DNA from: Blastocatellia bacterium
GTDB lineage: Bacteria; Acidobacteriota; Blastocatellia; Pyrinomonadales; Pyrinomonadaceae
Direction: 5' to 3'
Assembly: GCA_003488005.1 (NCBI GenBank)
Contig: DNND01000133.1
Span: 2,650 to 20,755, forward strand
DNA length: 18,106 nucleotides
The notes under the pieces were generated by a model that did no database searches, had not been told where the DNA came from, and worked only from the letters and a program-made list of their open reading frames with translations. Made by a program: the position numbers and the translations under genes. Below are positions 7,656 through 15,729 of the stretch, one piece after another; the stretch's first letter is position 1, and the number at the start of each line of letters is the position of its first letter.

Positions 7656-9131
7656 TTACCGCTTGCGTTTCTTTCGTTTCTTCTTAAGTTTCTTTCTCGA
7701 TGGCGCCGCCGGCTGCGATTTGAGGGCGTCACCGTTATCACCCAATCCACCAAGCTCGGGCACGCCCGCCATGCGTCGCATCATCTTGCCCTTGAGACCG
7801 CCGCCACCGAACATCCCCGAGCTGCTCAACTGCTTCATCATCTGTCGCATCTCGACATATTGCTTGATGAGCTTGTTCACTTCGGCGACTGACGTTCCCG
7901 AACCGCGGGCAATGCGCCGCCGCCGATTGGCATTCAATATCCTGTGGTCTGTCCGCTCGGTGTGCGTCATCGAGTCAATGATTGACTCGGTGCGCTTCAG
8001 CTCCGTTTCCATCTGCTTCGATTGCTCTTCATCCATTTGCGGCATACCCATGCCGCCCAGAAGCTGATCGGGGAGAAGCTTCATGATTTTTGAGAAAGAG
8101 CCGAGCTTCTTCACTTGCCGCAGCTGCGATCGAAAGTCGTCAAGCGTGAACTCGTTTTTCTGAAGCTTCTTTAACTGTTCTTCTGCCTCAGACTGATCGA
8201 CTTTCGACTGAACTTCTTCGATGAGCGACAAAACATCGCCCATGCCGAGAATTCGCTGTGCTACTCGATCCGGATAAAACGGTTCCAGCGCATCGTACTT
8301 CTCGCCCACGCCAACGAATTTGACGGGTTGGCCGATGACCTGTTTGATGGACAGCGCTGCACCGCCGCGCGCGTCGCCATCCATTTTTGTCAGCACGACG
8401 CCGGTGATACCGATGCGTCGATGAAACTCTTCAGCGGATCGAACCGCATCCTGGCCCGTCATCGCATCAGCCACAAACAGAATTTCCACCGGGTGCGTTT
8501 CGCTTTTGATGTTAACGAGTTCCGTCATCAACTCTTCGTCGATGTGCAGGCGTCCCGCCGTATCGATCAGCAGCGTATCGAAGCCGGTTTGCTGGGCGTG
8601 CTTTAGAGCTCCGCGCACCAGCGTCAGCGGATCGTTCGTCTCGGATTGTTCAAAGATCTGTTGGCCAGTGGCCTTTGCTATAACCCTAAGTTGCTCGCGC
8701 GCCGCCGGCCGGTAAACATCAACTGACAGCAACAATGGTTTGCGATCCTGATTGGCCGCGAGCCAGCGTGCAATTTTTCCCGTCGAGGTCGTCTTGCCTG
8801 AACCTTGCAGGCCCACGATCATGACGACGTTGGGGATCTGTTTGGTAAAGACCAGACGCGAAGACTGGCCACCAAGCATGTCGACCAGTTCGTCGTAAAC
8901 TATTTTGACGACCTGTTCGGAAGGCTTAAGCTCCTGCCAAACCTGCTGTCCTTCGGCTTTTTCCTTGACCGACGCAATAAAGTCTTTGGCAACTTTATAG
9001 TTAACGTCGGCCTCAAGCAGCGCCAGGCGAATCTCGCGCAAGGCCGCGTCAACGTGCTCTTTCGTCAGCACGCCTTCGCCGCGCAGATTCTTGAGTGTCC
9101 TTTTTAGCTTGTCCGATAAGGACTCAAACAT
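7656..9131 (-). CDS. ffh: Signal recognition particle protein Ffh (SRP54)
   Basis: Ffh binds signal sequences as they leave the ribosome and, with FtsY, delivers the complex to the membrane. The 491-residue protein has the N domain (residues 1-95), the GTPase G domain with GLQGSGKTT (107-115), DVYRPAAREQL (138-148), DTAGR (190-194) and TKMDGDARGG (248-257), and the methionine-rich M domain with GSGTSVAEVNKLIKQYVEMR and MMKQLS. The extreme C terminus is a very basic Lys/Arg tail (SRKKLKKKRKKRKR), which may add RNA contacts. This length is slightly above the usual 440-480. It is the first gene of the translation cluster, with a sigma-70 promoter just upstream. Confidence 0.97.
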   Translation of the reverse strand: MFESLSDKLKRTLKNLRGEGVLTKEHVDAALREIRLALLEADVNYKVAKDFIASVKEKAEGQQVWQELKPSEQVVKIVYDELVDMLGGQSSRLVFTKQIPNVVMIVGLQGSGKTTSTGKIARWLAANQDRKPLLLSVDVYRPAAREQLRVIAKATGQQIFEQSETNDPLTLVRGALKHAQQTGFDTLLIDTAGRLHIDEELMTELVNIKSETHPVEILFVADAMTGQDAVRSAEEFHRRIGITGVVLTKMDGDARGGAALSIKQVIGQPVKFVGVGEKYDALEPFYPDRVAQRILGMGDVLSLIEEVQSKVDQSEAEEQLKKLQKNEFTLDDFRSQLRQVKKLGSFSKIMKLLPDQLLGGMGMPQMDEEQSKQMETELKRTESIIDSMTHTERTDHRILNANRRRRIARGSGTSVAEVNKLIKQYVEMRQMMKQLSSSGMFGGGGLKGKMMRRMAGVPELGGLGDNGDALKSQPAAPSRKKLKKKRKKRKR

Positions 9132-9172
9132 AGATCACTCGGGCGAAGTTTCGGCCCACCACGGAAACGGAG

Positions 9173-9202
9173 ATGATAGCGGCCAGCCCAAAAGGGTGTC
9201 AA
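9173..9202 (-). promoter_or_regulatory. Sigma-70 promoter of the ffh cluster
   Basis: On the - strand, TTGACA (9202-9197), an 18-bp spacer, then TATCAT (9178-9173). Transcription would start near 9166, giving a leader of about 35 nt before the ffh ATG at 9131. It is the only good promoter seen upstream of the - strand cluster. Confidence 0.7.
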
Positions 9203-9282
9203 GGAAAGGGGCTTTAATTCACTGTTATAACGACACTTCTCGCGCGGTTGGAGCACCGGAGCGCAAACCGTAGCCAGTCCTT

Positions 9283-9326
9283 TGATGCTCAGTTTCTATG
9301 CGCGTGATGCTCAGTTTCTATGCGCG
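9283..9326. repeat. Perfect 22-bp tandem repeat, two copies
   Basis: Two identical 22-bp units (9283-9304 and 9305-9326), each beginning TGATGCTCAG and ending ATGCGCG. They lie between the ffh promoter and the activator gene. They could be a duplicated operator or simple slippage; nothing in the sequence decides. Confidence 0.85.
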
Positions 9327-9355
9327 CGCGTCTGCCCTTGTCCGATAAGTGAGAA

Positions 9356-9460
9356 AATCGCCCCTTAACATTCAGTCGAACGTTCACTCCAAGTCTGAAT
9401 AGACACGAAAGTAGGCGATTGCCCTGTTTACTGCTTTTTCCCAAACAAAACTGAGGGAAA
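9356..9460. repeat. Nested inverted repeats upstream of the activator
   Basis: AATCGCC (9356-9362) is inverted at 9414-9420, enclosing ATTCAG (9370-9375) inverted at 9395-9400, with the palindrome GAACGTTC (9378-9385) inside. A separate TTTCCC (9437-9442) pairs with GGGAAA (9455-9460). This could be an operator or a structured leader; the arms are short, so chance is possible. Confidence 0.35.
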
Positions 9461-9621
9461 GACAATGGACGCTTAATGTTGCATGTGCTAAATTCTACCT
9501 GTTTGCAACCTTCGTGATGCGCGGTTTTGTGGGGAATTGCGATCACGTCAAAAAACCTTCCGCCGCTAAATCGCTGTTCGGCATGAAAAGCTCTATGAAT
9601 TGAGCGTCTTAGAAGAACTGA

Positions 9622-12600
9622 ATGGTCAAAAAAGCAGGCACCGGAACCGGGGGTTCGGCGCCAAAACAATCCTCAAGCGGAAAAGGTGTGGTTGATCTCG
9701 CCGACGCACGGGTGCGTTTGAGTTCCCGTTCATCCCAAGCGCCAAGCCAAAACCTGATCGAAGAGCTGGACGAGATTCGATGCTTACTGGATCAGGGTTT
9801 GTCGGCTGAAGCAAAATCACGTCTCGCTTCCCTTATCACCGCCGCCCGCAACAGTCCTTCGATTCTGGCCCTGGCACGGTGTGCCTTATCGACCGCGCTG
9901 GAAATGCAGGGCCAGTACCGCGACTCGTTAGCAGCAGTCGCGATGTACGAATCGCCGGAGTCCAGAGAGAAACTGGATCAGCTAGCCGTGCAGTCGCTCA
10001 AGGTGCAAATTGGTCTTTCGTACAACTACAACGGCGATCATCCGAAGGCGATCTCAATCCTCAAAGGATCGCTGCGCGAATTTGAAAGCACTCCTGAGCA
10101 GAATGTTGGTCCGATTTATTCAGCGCTCGCGCGAGTCTATCGCAGCATTAGTGAATACCCCATCGCCCTTGATTATGCGCAACGCGCTCTGGAGCATTTC
10201 CGGCTGTCAGGCGAATGGCGCGGTCTGGCTGAGGCATATTTCGGAATATCTCTGGCCCAGGTTCAGGAAGGCGACTACGAAACGGCGCTCGAGAATTTGC
10301 AGCAGGCACTGAAACTTGTTGGCGATCATCCGGCAAGCTATACCCTCGGCCGAATCTATTCGAACATGGCCGGCGTTTGCTGGTTCCTGAAACGGCCGCA
10401 GGAAGGAATTCGCTATCTCGAAAAGGGGATCGCGTATTACGAACGCACGGACCACAAAGCCACTGCCGCAGATGGTTATAACAATCTTGGAATCAATCTG
10501 ATCCTGATTGGCCAGTGGGGAAAAGCGCAGGAGGCGCTGCAGCGCGCGCTCGAGTTGGCAACCGAAGCCGATGAATGCGCCGAAAAAGTGCCGATGATTT
10601 TGGACTCGCTCGGTGAATTGCTAATGCTGCGCGGCGAGTTAGACGACGCGAAGGATTATTTGCAGCGTGCGGTTGCGCTGGCGACCGAGTATGGAAACAA
10701 GTGGTACGCGTGCCAGGCCTTTAGGACCCTGGCCCGGTGCTACCTCGCAATGGAAAATCAAGCGAAGGCACTCGCAAAAGCCGAGGAAGCGTTGGCCATG
10801 GCCGAGGCAATCGGCGATCGGCAGGGCGTTGCCGATTCGCGTTTGATACTCGCTGAAGCCCATCTGCGGAATGGCGACTCCGACAAGTGTTCACAAGAAC
10901 TCGCCAAACTGGACGAAGAAACCGGCGATTCCGCAACCGACATGGGATTTGCCGGTGAAGCGCAGCGCCTGTCCGGCAAGTTGGCGATGTTGAAAGCGGA
11001 TTTTTCTTCGGCGGCCCAACACTTTGGCAGCAGCGTTTCCATCTTTGACATGTTGGGCGATCGCTATCGCGCGGCACGCGCCCACAGCGAATTGGGCCGC
11101 GCCTACGCGGTGAGCCAGCCAAGTCGCGCAATTGAACATCTATCCCGCGCCGTCAACGCCTTTCGCGAACTAGGGGCAAAGCTGGATCAGGCGCGCGCGG
11201 AAGCAGCGCTGGCAAACCTGGATCGCAGCACTCCCGAAAGAAACGAAGAACAGTCGGCGCTAACTCAGTTACTAACCCTGCGTCTTGCTGAGGCAGTAAC
11301 GTCCCGCGAACTTCTGCTGCGCGAGTTGGCAGCGATCATGCGTCAGGAGACCGGCGCCAAATGCGTCATCATTACGGAACCCGGCGACCACAATGAGCGC
11401 CGCGTCGTTATTGCCCAGGGTTGCACACCCGCCGACAGCGAAAAGCTTGCCAGCCAGATGGATCAAAGCGCAGACGAGGAATCGCAAGCGACTTTTGCCA
11501 GGAAGAATGATGCGGTGCTGTTGCAGCTTCGTCCCTCCCATGCACAACCGGCCACGCTTTATCTGTCGCCACGCAGTCGGGCGACACTCCCCGGCGGCCT
11601 CTCTCTTGATCCATTGATGCGCGTTGCGGAACTTGGCATGGATGTTTGTGCTCTGCGCAGCGGTTCGCAAAAAGGTTCGCGCGTACAGCAGCCCGCAGAA
11701 CTGACGGGAGCCAGTTTGATGCCCGGCTTCATTCATTCCAGTCCCGCAATGACCAAGTTGGTTGAGGAAGTTCACAAGATCCGATCTTCTGATGTGACCG
11801 TGCTGGTAACCGGCGAATCAGGAACCGGCAAAGAGTTGGTCGCGCGCGCGATTCATGCGCTTTCGTCGCGCCGTTCCAAAGTCTTCGTCCCGTTCAACTG
11901 CACCGCGGTGCCGAAAGAACTTTCGGAAGGTTACCTTTTTGGTTACAGGCGGGGCGCGTTCACGGGCGCCGTTACTGACTCGGCCGGCGTTATTCGCACG
12001 GCAGGGGGCGGCACTCTTTTTCTCGACGAGATTGGCGATTTGCCGCTCGACGTGCAGCCCAAGCTGCTGCGCTTCTTGCAGGAAGGCGAGATTCAACCGC
12101 TGGGAGAACAGCGTCCAATTAAGGTGGACGTGCGTATCATTGCTGCGACCAACACCGATCTCGAAGAGATGGTCGCGCAGGGCAGGTTTCGCGAAGACCT
12201 CTATTACCGGCTTAATGTGATCAGGTTGCGCGTGCCGCCCTTGCGCGAACGGCGTTCGGAAATTCCCACCATCGTCAATTACTACATCAACCATTATTCG
12301 GCGAGATTCGGTCGCAAGAATATCCAAATGACGCCCCAAGCGGTGGACCTGCTCATGGTCAGCGATTGGCCTGGAAACGTGCGCCAACTTTGTAACGAAG
12401 TGCAACGCGTTGTGGCCCGCGCCGAAGACTCGGCAGTAATCACGCCCGATCAACTTTCTCCAGAACTTAAACGCACCTCTTCGCCAGCTACGCCGAGCGC
12501 TTCCCTTTCTTCGCTGAGCTCGATGTCCGGCGGTGCTTCGCAAAGCTTGACGCTGGCGGATGCCCTTGAGGAAGTGGAGCGTCGCATGATTTCGGACGCC

Positions 12601-12708
12601 CTGCGCAAACACGGCGGCAACATCTCGCGCGCCGCTCGTGAACTCGGCCTCACCCGGCGTGGCCTCTACCTCAAACTCGAGCGCTATCAACTCAGCGCCA
12701 GCGCTTAA
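9622..12708 (+). CDS. TPR / GAF-like / sigma-54 AAA+ / Fis-HTH transcriptional activator
   Basis: A 1028-residue cytoplasmic enhancer-binding protein. Residues about 40-530 are tandem tetratricopeptide repeats (for example ALDYAQRALEHFRLSGEW and AQEALQRALELATEADE), a protein- or ligand-sensing scaffold. Residues about 550-690 look like a degenerate GAF domain. The AAA+ domain follows, with Walker A GESGTGKE (731-738), the sigma-54-contacting GAFTGA loop (778-783), Walker B LFLDE (799-803), and the FREDLYYRLNVIRLRVPPLRERR stretch split by its arginine-finger region. The C-terminal Fis-type HTH runs from about 980 to 1025 (NISRAARELGLTRRGLYLKL). There is no receiver domain, so it is not a classical response regulator. 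With GAFTGA intact it should activate sigma-54 promoters; its targets are unknown. The ATG start has only a weak ribosome-binding site. Its last 69 bp are repeated after the neighbouring islet. Confidence 0.93.
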   Translation: MVKKAGTGTGGSAPKQSSSGKGVVDLADARVRLSSRSSQAPSQNLIEELDEIRCLLDQGLSAEAKSRLASLITAARNSPSILALARCALSTALEMQGQYRDSLAAVAMYESPESREKLDQLAVQSLKVQIGLSYNYNGDHPKAISILKGSLREFESTPEQNVGPIYSALARVYRSISEYPIALDYAQRALEHFRLSGEWRGLAEAYFGISLAQVQEGDYETALENLQQALKLVGDHPASYTLGRIYSNMAGVCWFLKRPQEGIRYLEKGIAYYERTDHKATAADGYNNLGINLILIGQWGKAQEALQRALELATEADECAEKVPMILDSLGELLMLRGELDDAKDYLQRAVALATEYGNKWYACQAFRTLARCYLAMENQAKALAKAEEALAMAEAIGDRQGVADSRLILAEAHLRNGDSDKCSQELAKLDEETGDSATDMGFAGEAQRLSGKLAMLKADFSSAAQHFGSSVSIFDMLGDRYRAARAHSELGRAYAVSQPSRAIEHLSRAVNAFRELGAKLDQARAEAALANLDRSTPERNEEQSALTQLLTLRLAEAVTSRELLLRELAAIMRQETGAKCVIITEPGDHNERRVVIAQGCTPADSEKLASQMDQSADEESQATFARKNDAVLLQLRPSHAQPATLYLSPRSRATLPGGLSLDPLMRVAELGMDVCALRSGSQKGSRVQQPAELTGASLMPGFIHSSPAMTKLVEEVHKIRSSDVTVLVTGESGTGKELVARAIHALSSRRSKVFVPFNCTAVPKELSEGYLFGYRRGAFTGAVTDSAGVIRTAGGGTLFLDEIGDLPLDVQPKLLRFLQEGEIQPLGEQRPIKVDVRIIAATNTDLEEMVAQGRFREDLYYRLNVIRLRVPPLRERRSEIPTIVNYYINHYSARFGRKNIQMTPQAVDLLMVSDWPGNVRQLCNEVQRVVARAEDSAVITPDQLSPELKRTSSPATPSASLSSLSSMSGGASQSLTLADALEEVERRMISDALRKHGGNISRAARELGLTRRGLYLKLERYQLSASA
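12640..12708 (+). repeat. Direct repeat copy A: 3' end of the activator gene
   Basis: These 69 bp encode the end of the Fis HTH and the stop codon. They match 15739-15807 at 64 of 69 positions, including an uninterrupted 47 bp (12658-12704). Three of the four changed codons are synonymous. A further 9 of 10 bases match at 12621-12630, beyond a short diverged stretch. Copy A is the one that completes the activator gene. Confidence 0.9.
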
Positions 12709-12795
12709 TTAGGCCAGTGAGGTTTCTTCCATGAAAGACTTTGTGGCAGCGTAACGCGGAACAACTCCTGCTAAGTGGATCTCAGACGGCAATGC

Positions 12796-12804
12796 TGGTA
12801 TGCT
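12796..12804 (+). promoter_or_regulatory. Extended -10 promoter, possibly for a leaderless mRNA
   Basis: TGGTATGCT fits the extended -10 form TGN-TATNNT. The -35 position (TGGATC, 12776-12781) is poor. The -10 ends only 8 bp before the methyltransferase ATG, and no ribosome-binding site precedes that ATG. The transcript could therefore start at or just before the AUG. It is the only promoter candidate seen at the left end of the islet. Confidence 0.4.
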
Positions 12805-12812
12805 AGTCAGCG

Positions 12813-13727
12813 ATGAACGTAAGAGCATATAGGTCACCCTCCCATGCGGTTCATTCACTCAGTCTTGGAACCCCGACTGTCATTTTCAACGGAGACTGCA
12901 TCAAGCTCATTAAAAGGATCCCCGACGGCTCCGTTGATCTCACAATATCGTCTCCGCCGTACTGTATGGGTAAAGAGTACGAAACAGCGAGGTCAGTTGA
13001 GGAGTTTATTGCAGCGCAACAGGTTATCTTGCCGGAAGTAGTTCGCGTTACTCGAGACGGTGGCAGCATATGCTGGCAAGTGGGATATCACGTAACCAAT
13101 CAACGCGCTTATCCGTTGGACTACGCAGTATTCTCCATACTCAGCGGTCTCAAGGATGTGATTCTCAGAAATCGGATCATATGGACCTTTGGGTTTGGCC
13201 TTAACGACACTTCGCGTTTCAGCGGCAGACATGAAACCGTATTGTGGTTCACCAAGGGCTTAAAGTATGCGTTCAATCTTGACGCTGTTCGCGTGCCGCA
13301 AAAATATCCGGGTAAGAGATCCCATAAGGGACCTCACAAAGGGGAATTCAGCTGCAACCCAAAAGGAAAGAACCCCGGTGATGTGTGGGAAATACCGAAC
13401 GTTAAGGCGTGCCATGTTGAGAAGGTCGGACACCCCTGTCAGTACCCTGTGGGTTTAGCAGATCGTCTGATACGAGCGATTTGTCCCACGAGGGGTCTCG
13501 TGTTCGACCCCTATATGGGCTCCGCTTCCACAGGCATCGCAGCAATCATCAGCGGCCGTCGCTTCCTCGGTGCCGAAGTCAATGAAAAGTATCAAAACAT
13601 GGCCTACCGGAGACTCGTTTCCGCATACCAAGGTGCAGCACCCTACAGATCGGCGGATCAACCAATTCATACCCCTCGCTCGGAGGACGCCGTTGCTCGT
13701 CGCCCTGATCATTTCCCGGAGGTATAA
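12813..13727 (+). CDS. DNA methyltransferase, beta class (N4-cytosine or N6-adenine)
   Basis: A 304-residue SAM-dependent DNA methyltransferase of the N6_N4_Mtase family. Catalytic motif IV, SSPPY, is at residues 46-50, directly after FNGDCIKLIKRIPDGSVDL. The SAM-binding motif I lies near the C terminus (FDPYMGSASTGIAA, D232-G236), so the order is the circularly permuted beta class. An S-P-P-Y tetrad is most common in N4-cytosine enzymes, but N6-adenine cannot be excluded. Motif I reads GSAST instead of the usual GSGTT, a conservative change that need not inactivate it. The start ATG has no Shine-Dalgarno and an extended -10 close by. Its 3' end contains GGAGG (13718-13722), which serves the next gene 2 bp away. 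No restriction enzyme is recognisable beside it. Confidence 0.93.
   Translation: MNVRAYRSPSHAVHSLSLGTPTVIFNGDCIKLIKRIPDGSVDLTISSPPYCMGKEYETARSVEEFIAAQQVILPEVVRVTRDGGSICWQVGYHVTNQRAYPLDYAVFSILSGLKDVILRNRIIWTFGFGLNDTSRFSGRHETVLWFTKGLKYAFNLDAVRVPQKYPGKRSHKGPHKGEFSCNPKGKNPGDVWEIPNVKACHVEKVGHPCQYPVGLADRLIRAICPTRGLVFDPYMGSASTGIAAIISGRRFLGAEVNEKYQNMAYRRLVSAYQGAAPYRSADQPIHTPRSEDAVARRPDHFPEV
13718..13722 (+). promoter_or_regulatory. Ribosome-binding site of the DGQHR gene inside the methyltransferase gene
   Basis: GGAGG lies in the last codons of the methyltransferase gene, 7 bases before the ATG at 13730. It suggests that the two proteins are made from one message in a coupled way. Confidence 0.75.
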
Positions 13728-13729
13728 CA

Positions 13730-14812
13730 ATGAGCACCACAAAGAAAAGTGCCGCTCGGGTTCAGAATCGTAAGCATTCTGGAGCGGTAAAGCGGGCGTT
13801 AAGATTTTCCGCGATTGAGATTTCTCAGAATGATCACAAACTTTACATCTTCACGGCTAGTGCTTCTGTCCTCTATGGCGCGTTGTCTATAAACCGGCGT
13901 ATAGACGGAAAAGACGAAGGCTATCAACGAGCGCTTTCTGTAGCACGCGTTCAAGCTATTACACGCTACATCGAACAAAAGAAACCAATTCCTGGCTCCA
14001 TCATTGTTTGCTTCGACCAAGCAAAGTTCGATCGAAAAAAACATCAACTTGTTGTGCCCTCAGGAACTGACGTGGGATGGGTGATAGACGGGCAGCATCG
14101 TTTAGCGGGGGCAGAGATGGCGGGGCGAGCGGGCACTGCCATTCAATTGCCGGTTGTCGCATTTGTAGGGCTTTCAGAAGCTCGACAAGTTGAGCAATTC
14201 ATCACAATAAATCGTGAAGGGAAAAATGTTCCAACCTCTTTGTATTTAGACCTGCTTCATATGCTACCCAATAAGAAACCGGCCGACGTGGCAAAAGAAC
14301 GGGCGGTCGATTTGGCCACCCAGCTCCGCAGGGATGAGGACTCCCCTTTTTTTGAAAGAATAGTGGTTACTACTAGTCCTAAGCCGTCCCAAATTTCACT
14401 TACGAATTTCGTCAGAAAAATTTCCATCCATGTCACGCCCGACAAAGGTATTCTTAGTGTTTATACTGAGCGCGAACAATTGGCGGTCATTTCGAATTAC
14501 TTCATAGGCCTCCGCCAGGTTTTTCACAGCCAGTTTGAAGCAAAGGACAGCATATTCTTTAAGACGGTCGGATTTGGAGCATTGTGGAATGTGTTCCCGA
14601 CGTTCTTCAGTCTTGCTCTTAAGAATCAAAAAGGATTCGAAGCCAAAGATGTAGTCGCGATATTCAAACACATAGAAGGTTTTGATTTCTCAACTTGGCG
14701 ACAATATGGATCGAGTAATTCAGCCGAGCTTAGCGCAGGTGAAGATCTAAAAGCCGCTTTGTTACTCGCCTTCAACAAAGACGATGGTTCCACTGGCTCG
14801 CTTAGAGTGTAA
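13730..14812 (+). CDS. DGQHR-domain protein (DndB-like)
   Basis: A 360-residue protein named for its signature DGQHR, present at residues 120-124 in WVIDGQHRLAGAEMA. A second family motif, QFITINREGKNVPTSLYLDL, follows at about 156-175. Relatives include DndB, which controls DNA phosphorothioation, and DpdB of the 7-deazaguanine DNA system; the fold is ParB/sulfiredoxin-like and may bind nucleotides. The N terminus is basic (TKKSAARVQNRKHSGAVKR), which fits DNA contact. Here it sits between a DNA methyltransferase (2 bp before) and an unknown gene (5 bp after), with no dndA, C, D or E in view. It probably regulates or assists the modification, but this is inferred from family and context. No signal peptide or membrane segment is visible. 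Confidence 0.88.
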   Translation: MSTTKKSAARVQNRKHSGAVKRALRFSAIEISQNDHKLYIFTASASVLYGALSINRRIDGKDEGYQRALSVARVQAITRYIEQKKPIPGSIIVCFDQAKFDRKKHQLVVPSGTDVGWVIDGQHRLAGAEMAGRAGTAIQLPVVAFVGLSEARQVEQFITINREGKNVPTSLYLDLLHMLPNKKPADVAKERAVDLATQLRRDEDSPFFERIVVTTSPKPSQISLTNFVRKISIHVTPDKGILSVYTEREQLAVISNYFIGLRQVFHSQFEAKDSIFFKTVGFGALWNVFPTFFSLALKNQKGFEAKDVVAIFKHIEGFDFSTWRQYGSSNSAELSAGEDLKAALLLAFNKDDGSTGSLRV

Positions 14813-14817
14813 GTTCG

Positions 14818-15729
14818 ATGACACTGAGACCAAAATGGCAAAATTTCCAAGAGCGCAAATGGGAGGAGATCCGTGATTCTTGGCTCGCTAGCATTCCAGT
14901 CTTTCCAACCTTGGGTGCGCGGCCAGAGCCGGGACTGGAGCTTCTCCCTGGGCTATTAAAGATTGATATACCCACTATCTCTTCTCGGCATCCGGACGTT
15001 GCCGGATTGAGAAACAATACTCTGTGGGAAGCCATCTTTCTTTTTCACAAATGTTCGCACATAAGTTTGGCCGCTCAACGCCTTGCATTGCAAGGCATGC
15101 AGAGTTGGTGTTTGTTTAATGCCTACCACTCAGCTTACTTAGGCGCCCGTGGGATAATGGCATTGCTTGGTGTGGCATTGCCGAACCTTCATGGCAACCA
15201 AGTCGCGCTTGATCTTTACCCTCTTTCGTCAAGCAAGAAAAAGGGTCGCGGTATGGGGTCGCCGCAGTTTGAAGAATTTCTTCTAGTGAAGCTACCGATT
15301 CTTGATCAACGTAATCTGTGGGAAGCCTTTCAACGTTTATTGCAAATCACGCAGGCAGGATGTTGGGATGCGGGTCTCAGACAGGAACTTCTTGATTTAA
15401 CTTTCAGTACTATTACACCGCCCCGCAACCGATTTCTTTATAAAGCGCACTTCTGGCCGTTAAGTGATTTGACGTCAGATTTGGATCCTGCGGATTTTAG
15501 GGAGCTCTATGGCGAGGAAATGGACTCTGAAGATCCTGGCTTTTTGCTGAGATTATGTTTCGCGGTTTATCGCCTCTTTGAACAACTGATGATAAATCTT
15601 GCCACCTACTCGAAAGCTGTCAAAACGCAATTCGACGGCTCAAGATTCCTGCTCGACTCTGGACAACCCGAGCTTACGTCATATGCCATCTTTGTGGCTC
15701 AAGTGTCCACTGCCACTGGAAGCATCTAG
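14818..15729 (+). CDS. Unrecognised protein, third gene of the islet
   Basis: A 303-residue, probably cytoplasmic, largely helical protein that I do not recognise. Notable stretches are WCLFNAYHSAYLGARGIMAL, about one third of the way in, and PPRNRFLYKAHFWP at 201-214. The latter contains R203-N204 and R205-x5-H211, loosely like the R-x4-6-H motif of HEPN ribonucleases, but this is weak evidence. It starts 5 bp after the DGQHR gene without a clear ribosome-binding site, so translation is probably coupled. By position it could be the effector or restriction partner of the module. The final codons GSI-TAG align with GNI-TCG of the activator's HTH, and the frame beyond the stop is the displaced HTH. 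Its natural C terminus may therefore have been altered by the recombination. Confidence 0.75.
   Translation: MTLRPKWQNFQERKWEEIRDSWLASIPVFPTLGARPEPGLELLPGLLKIDIPTISSRHPDVAGLRNNTLWEAIFLFHKCSHISLAAQRLALQGMQSWCLFNAYHSAYLGARGIMALLGVALPNLHGNQVALDLYPLSSSKKKGRGMGSPQFEEFLLVKLPILDQRNLWEAFQRLLQITQAGCWDAGLRQELLDLTFSTITPPRNRFLYKAHFWPLSDLTSDLDPADFRELYGEEMDSEDPGFLLRLCFAVYRLFEQLMINLATYSKAVKTQFDGSRFLLDSGQPELTSYAIFVAQVSTATGSI

Larger units (their letters stand above)
9132..9621. other. 490-bp divergent intergenic region
   Basis: Lies between the 5' ends of ffh (-) and the sigma-54-type activator (+). It holds the ffh promoter (9173-9202), a perfect 22-bp tandem repeat (9283-9326) and a set of nested inverted repeats (9356-9460). 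Frames on the - strand here show no recognisable domain and overlap the activator start, so none is called. I found no convincing sigma-54 site (GG-N10-GC) and no clear promoter for the activator. Confidence 0.6.

Noticed and set aside
9520..9560. Possible sigma-54 promoter before the activator
   Set aside because: GG and GC dinucleotides are present but the spacing is wrong for GG-N10-GC.
9289..9669. Open frame of 126 codons on - in the ffh/activator gap
   Set aside because: No recognisable domain, overlaps the activator start on the other strand, and composition is not gene-like.
11818..12690. 290-codon open frame on - inside the AAA+ and HTH region of the activator
   Set aside because: It is the antisense of a strongly supported gene with intact catalytic motifs; long antisense frames are common in such codon use.
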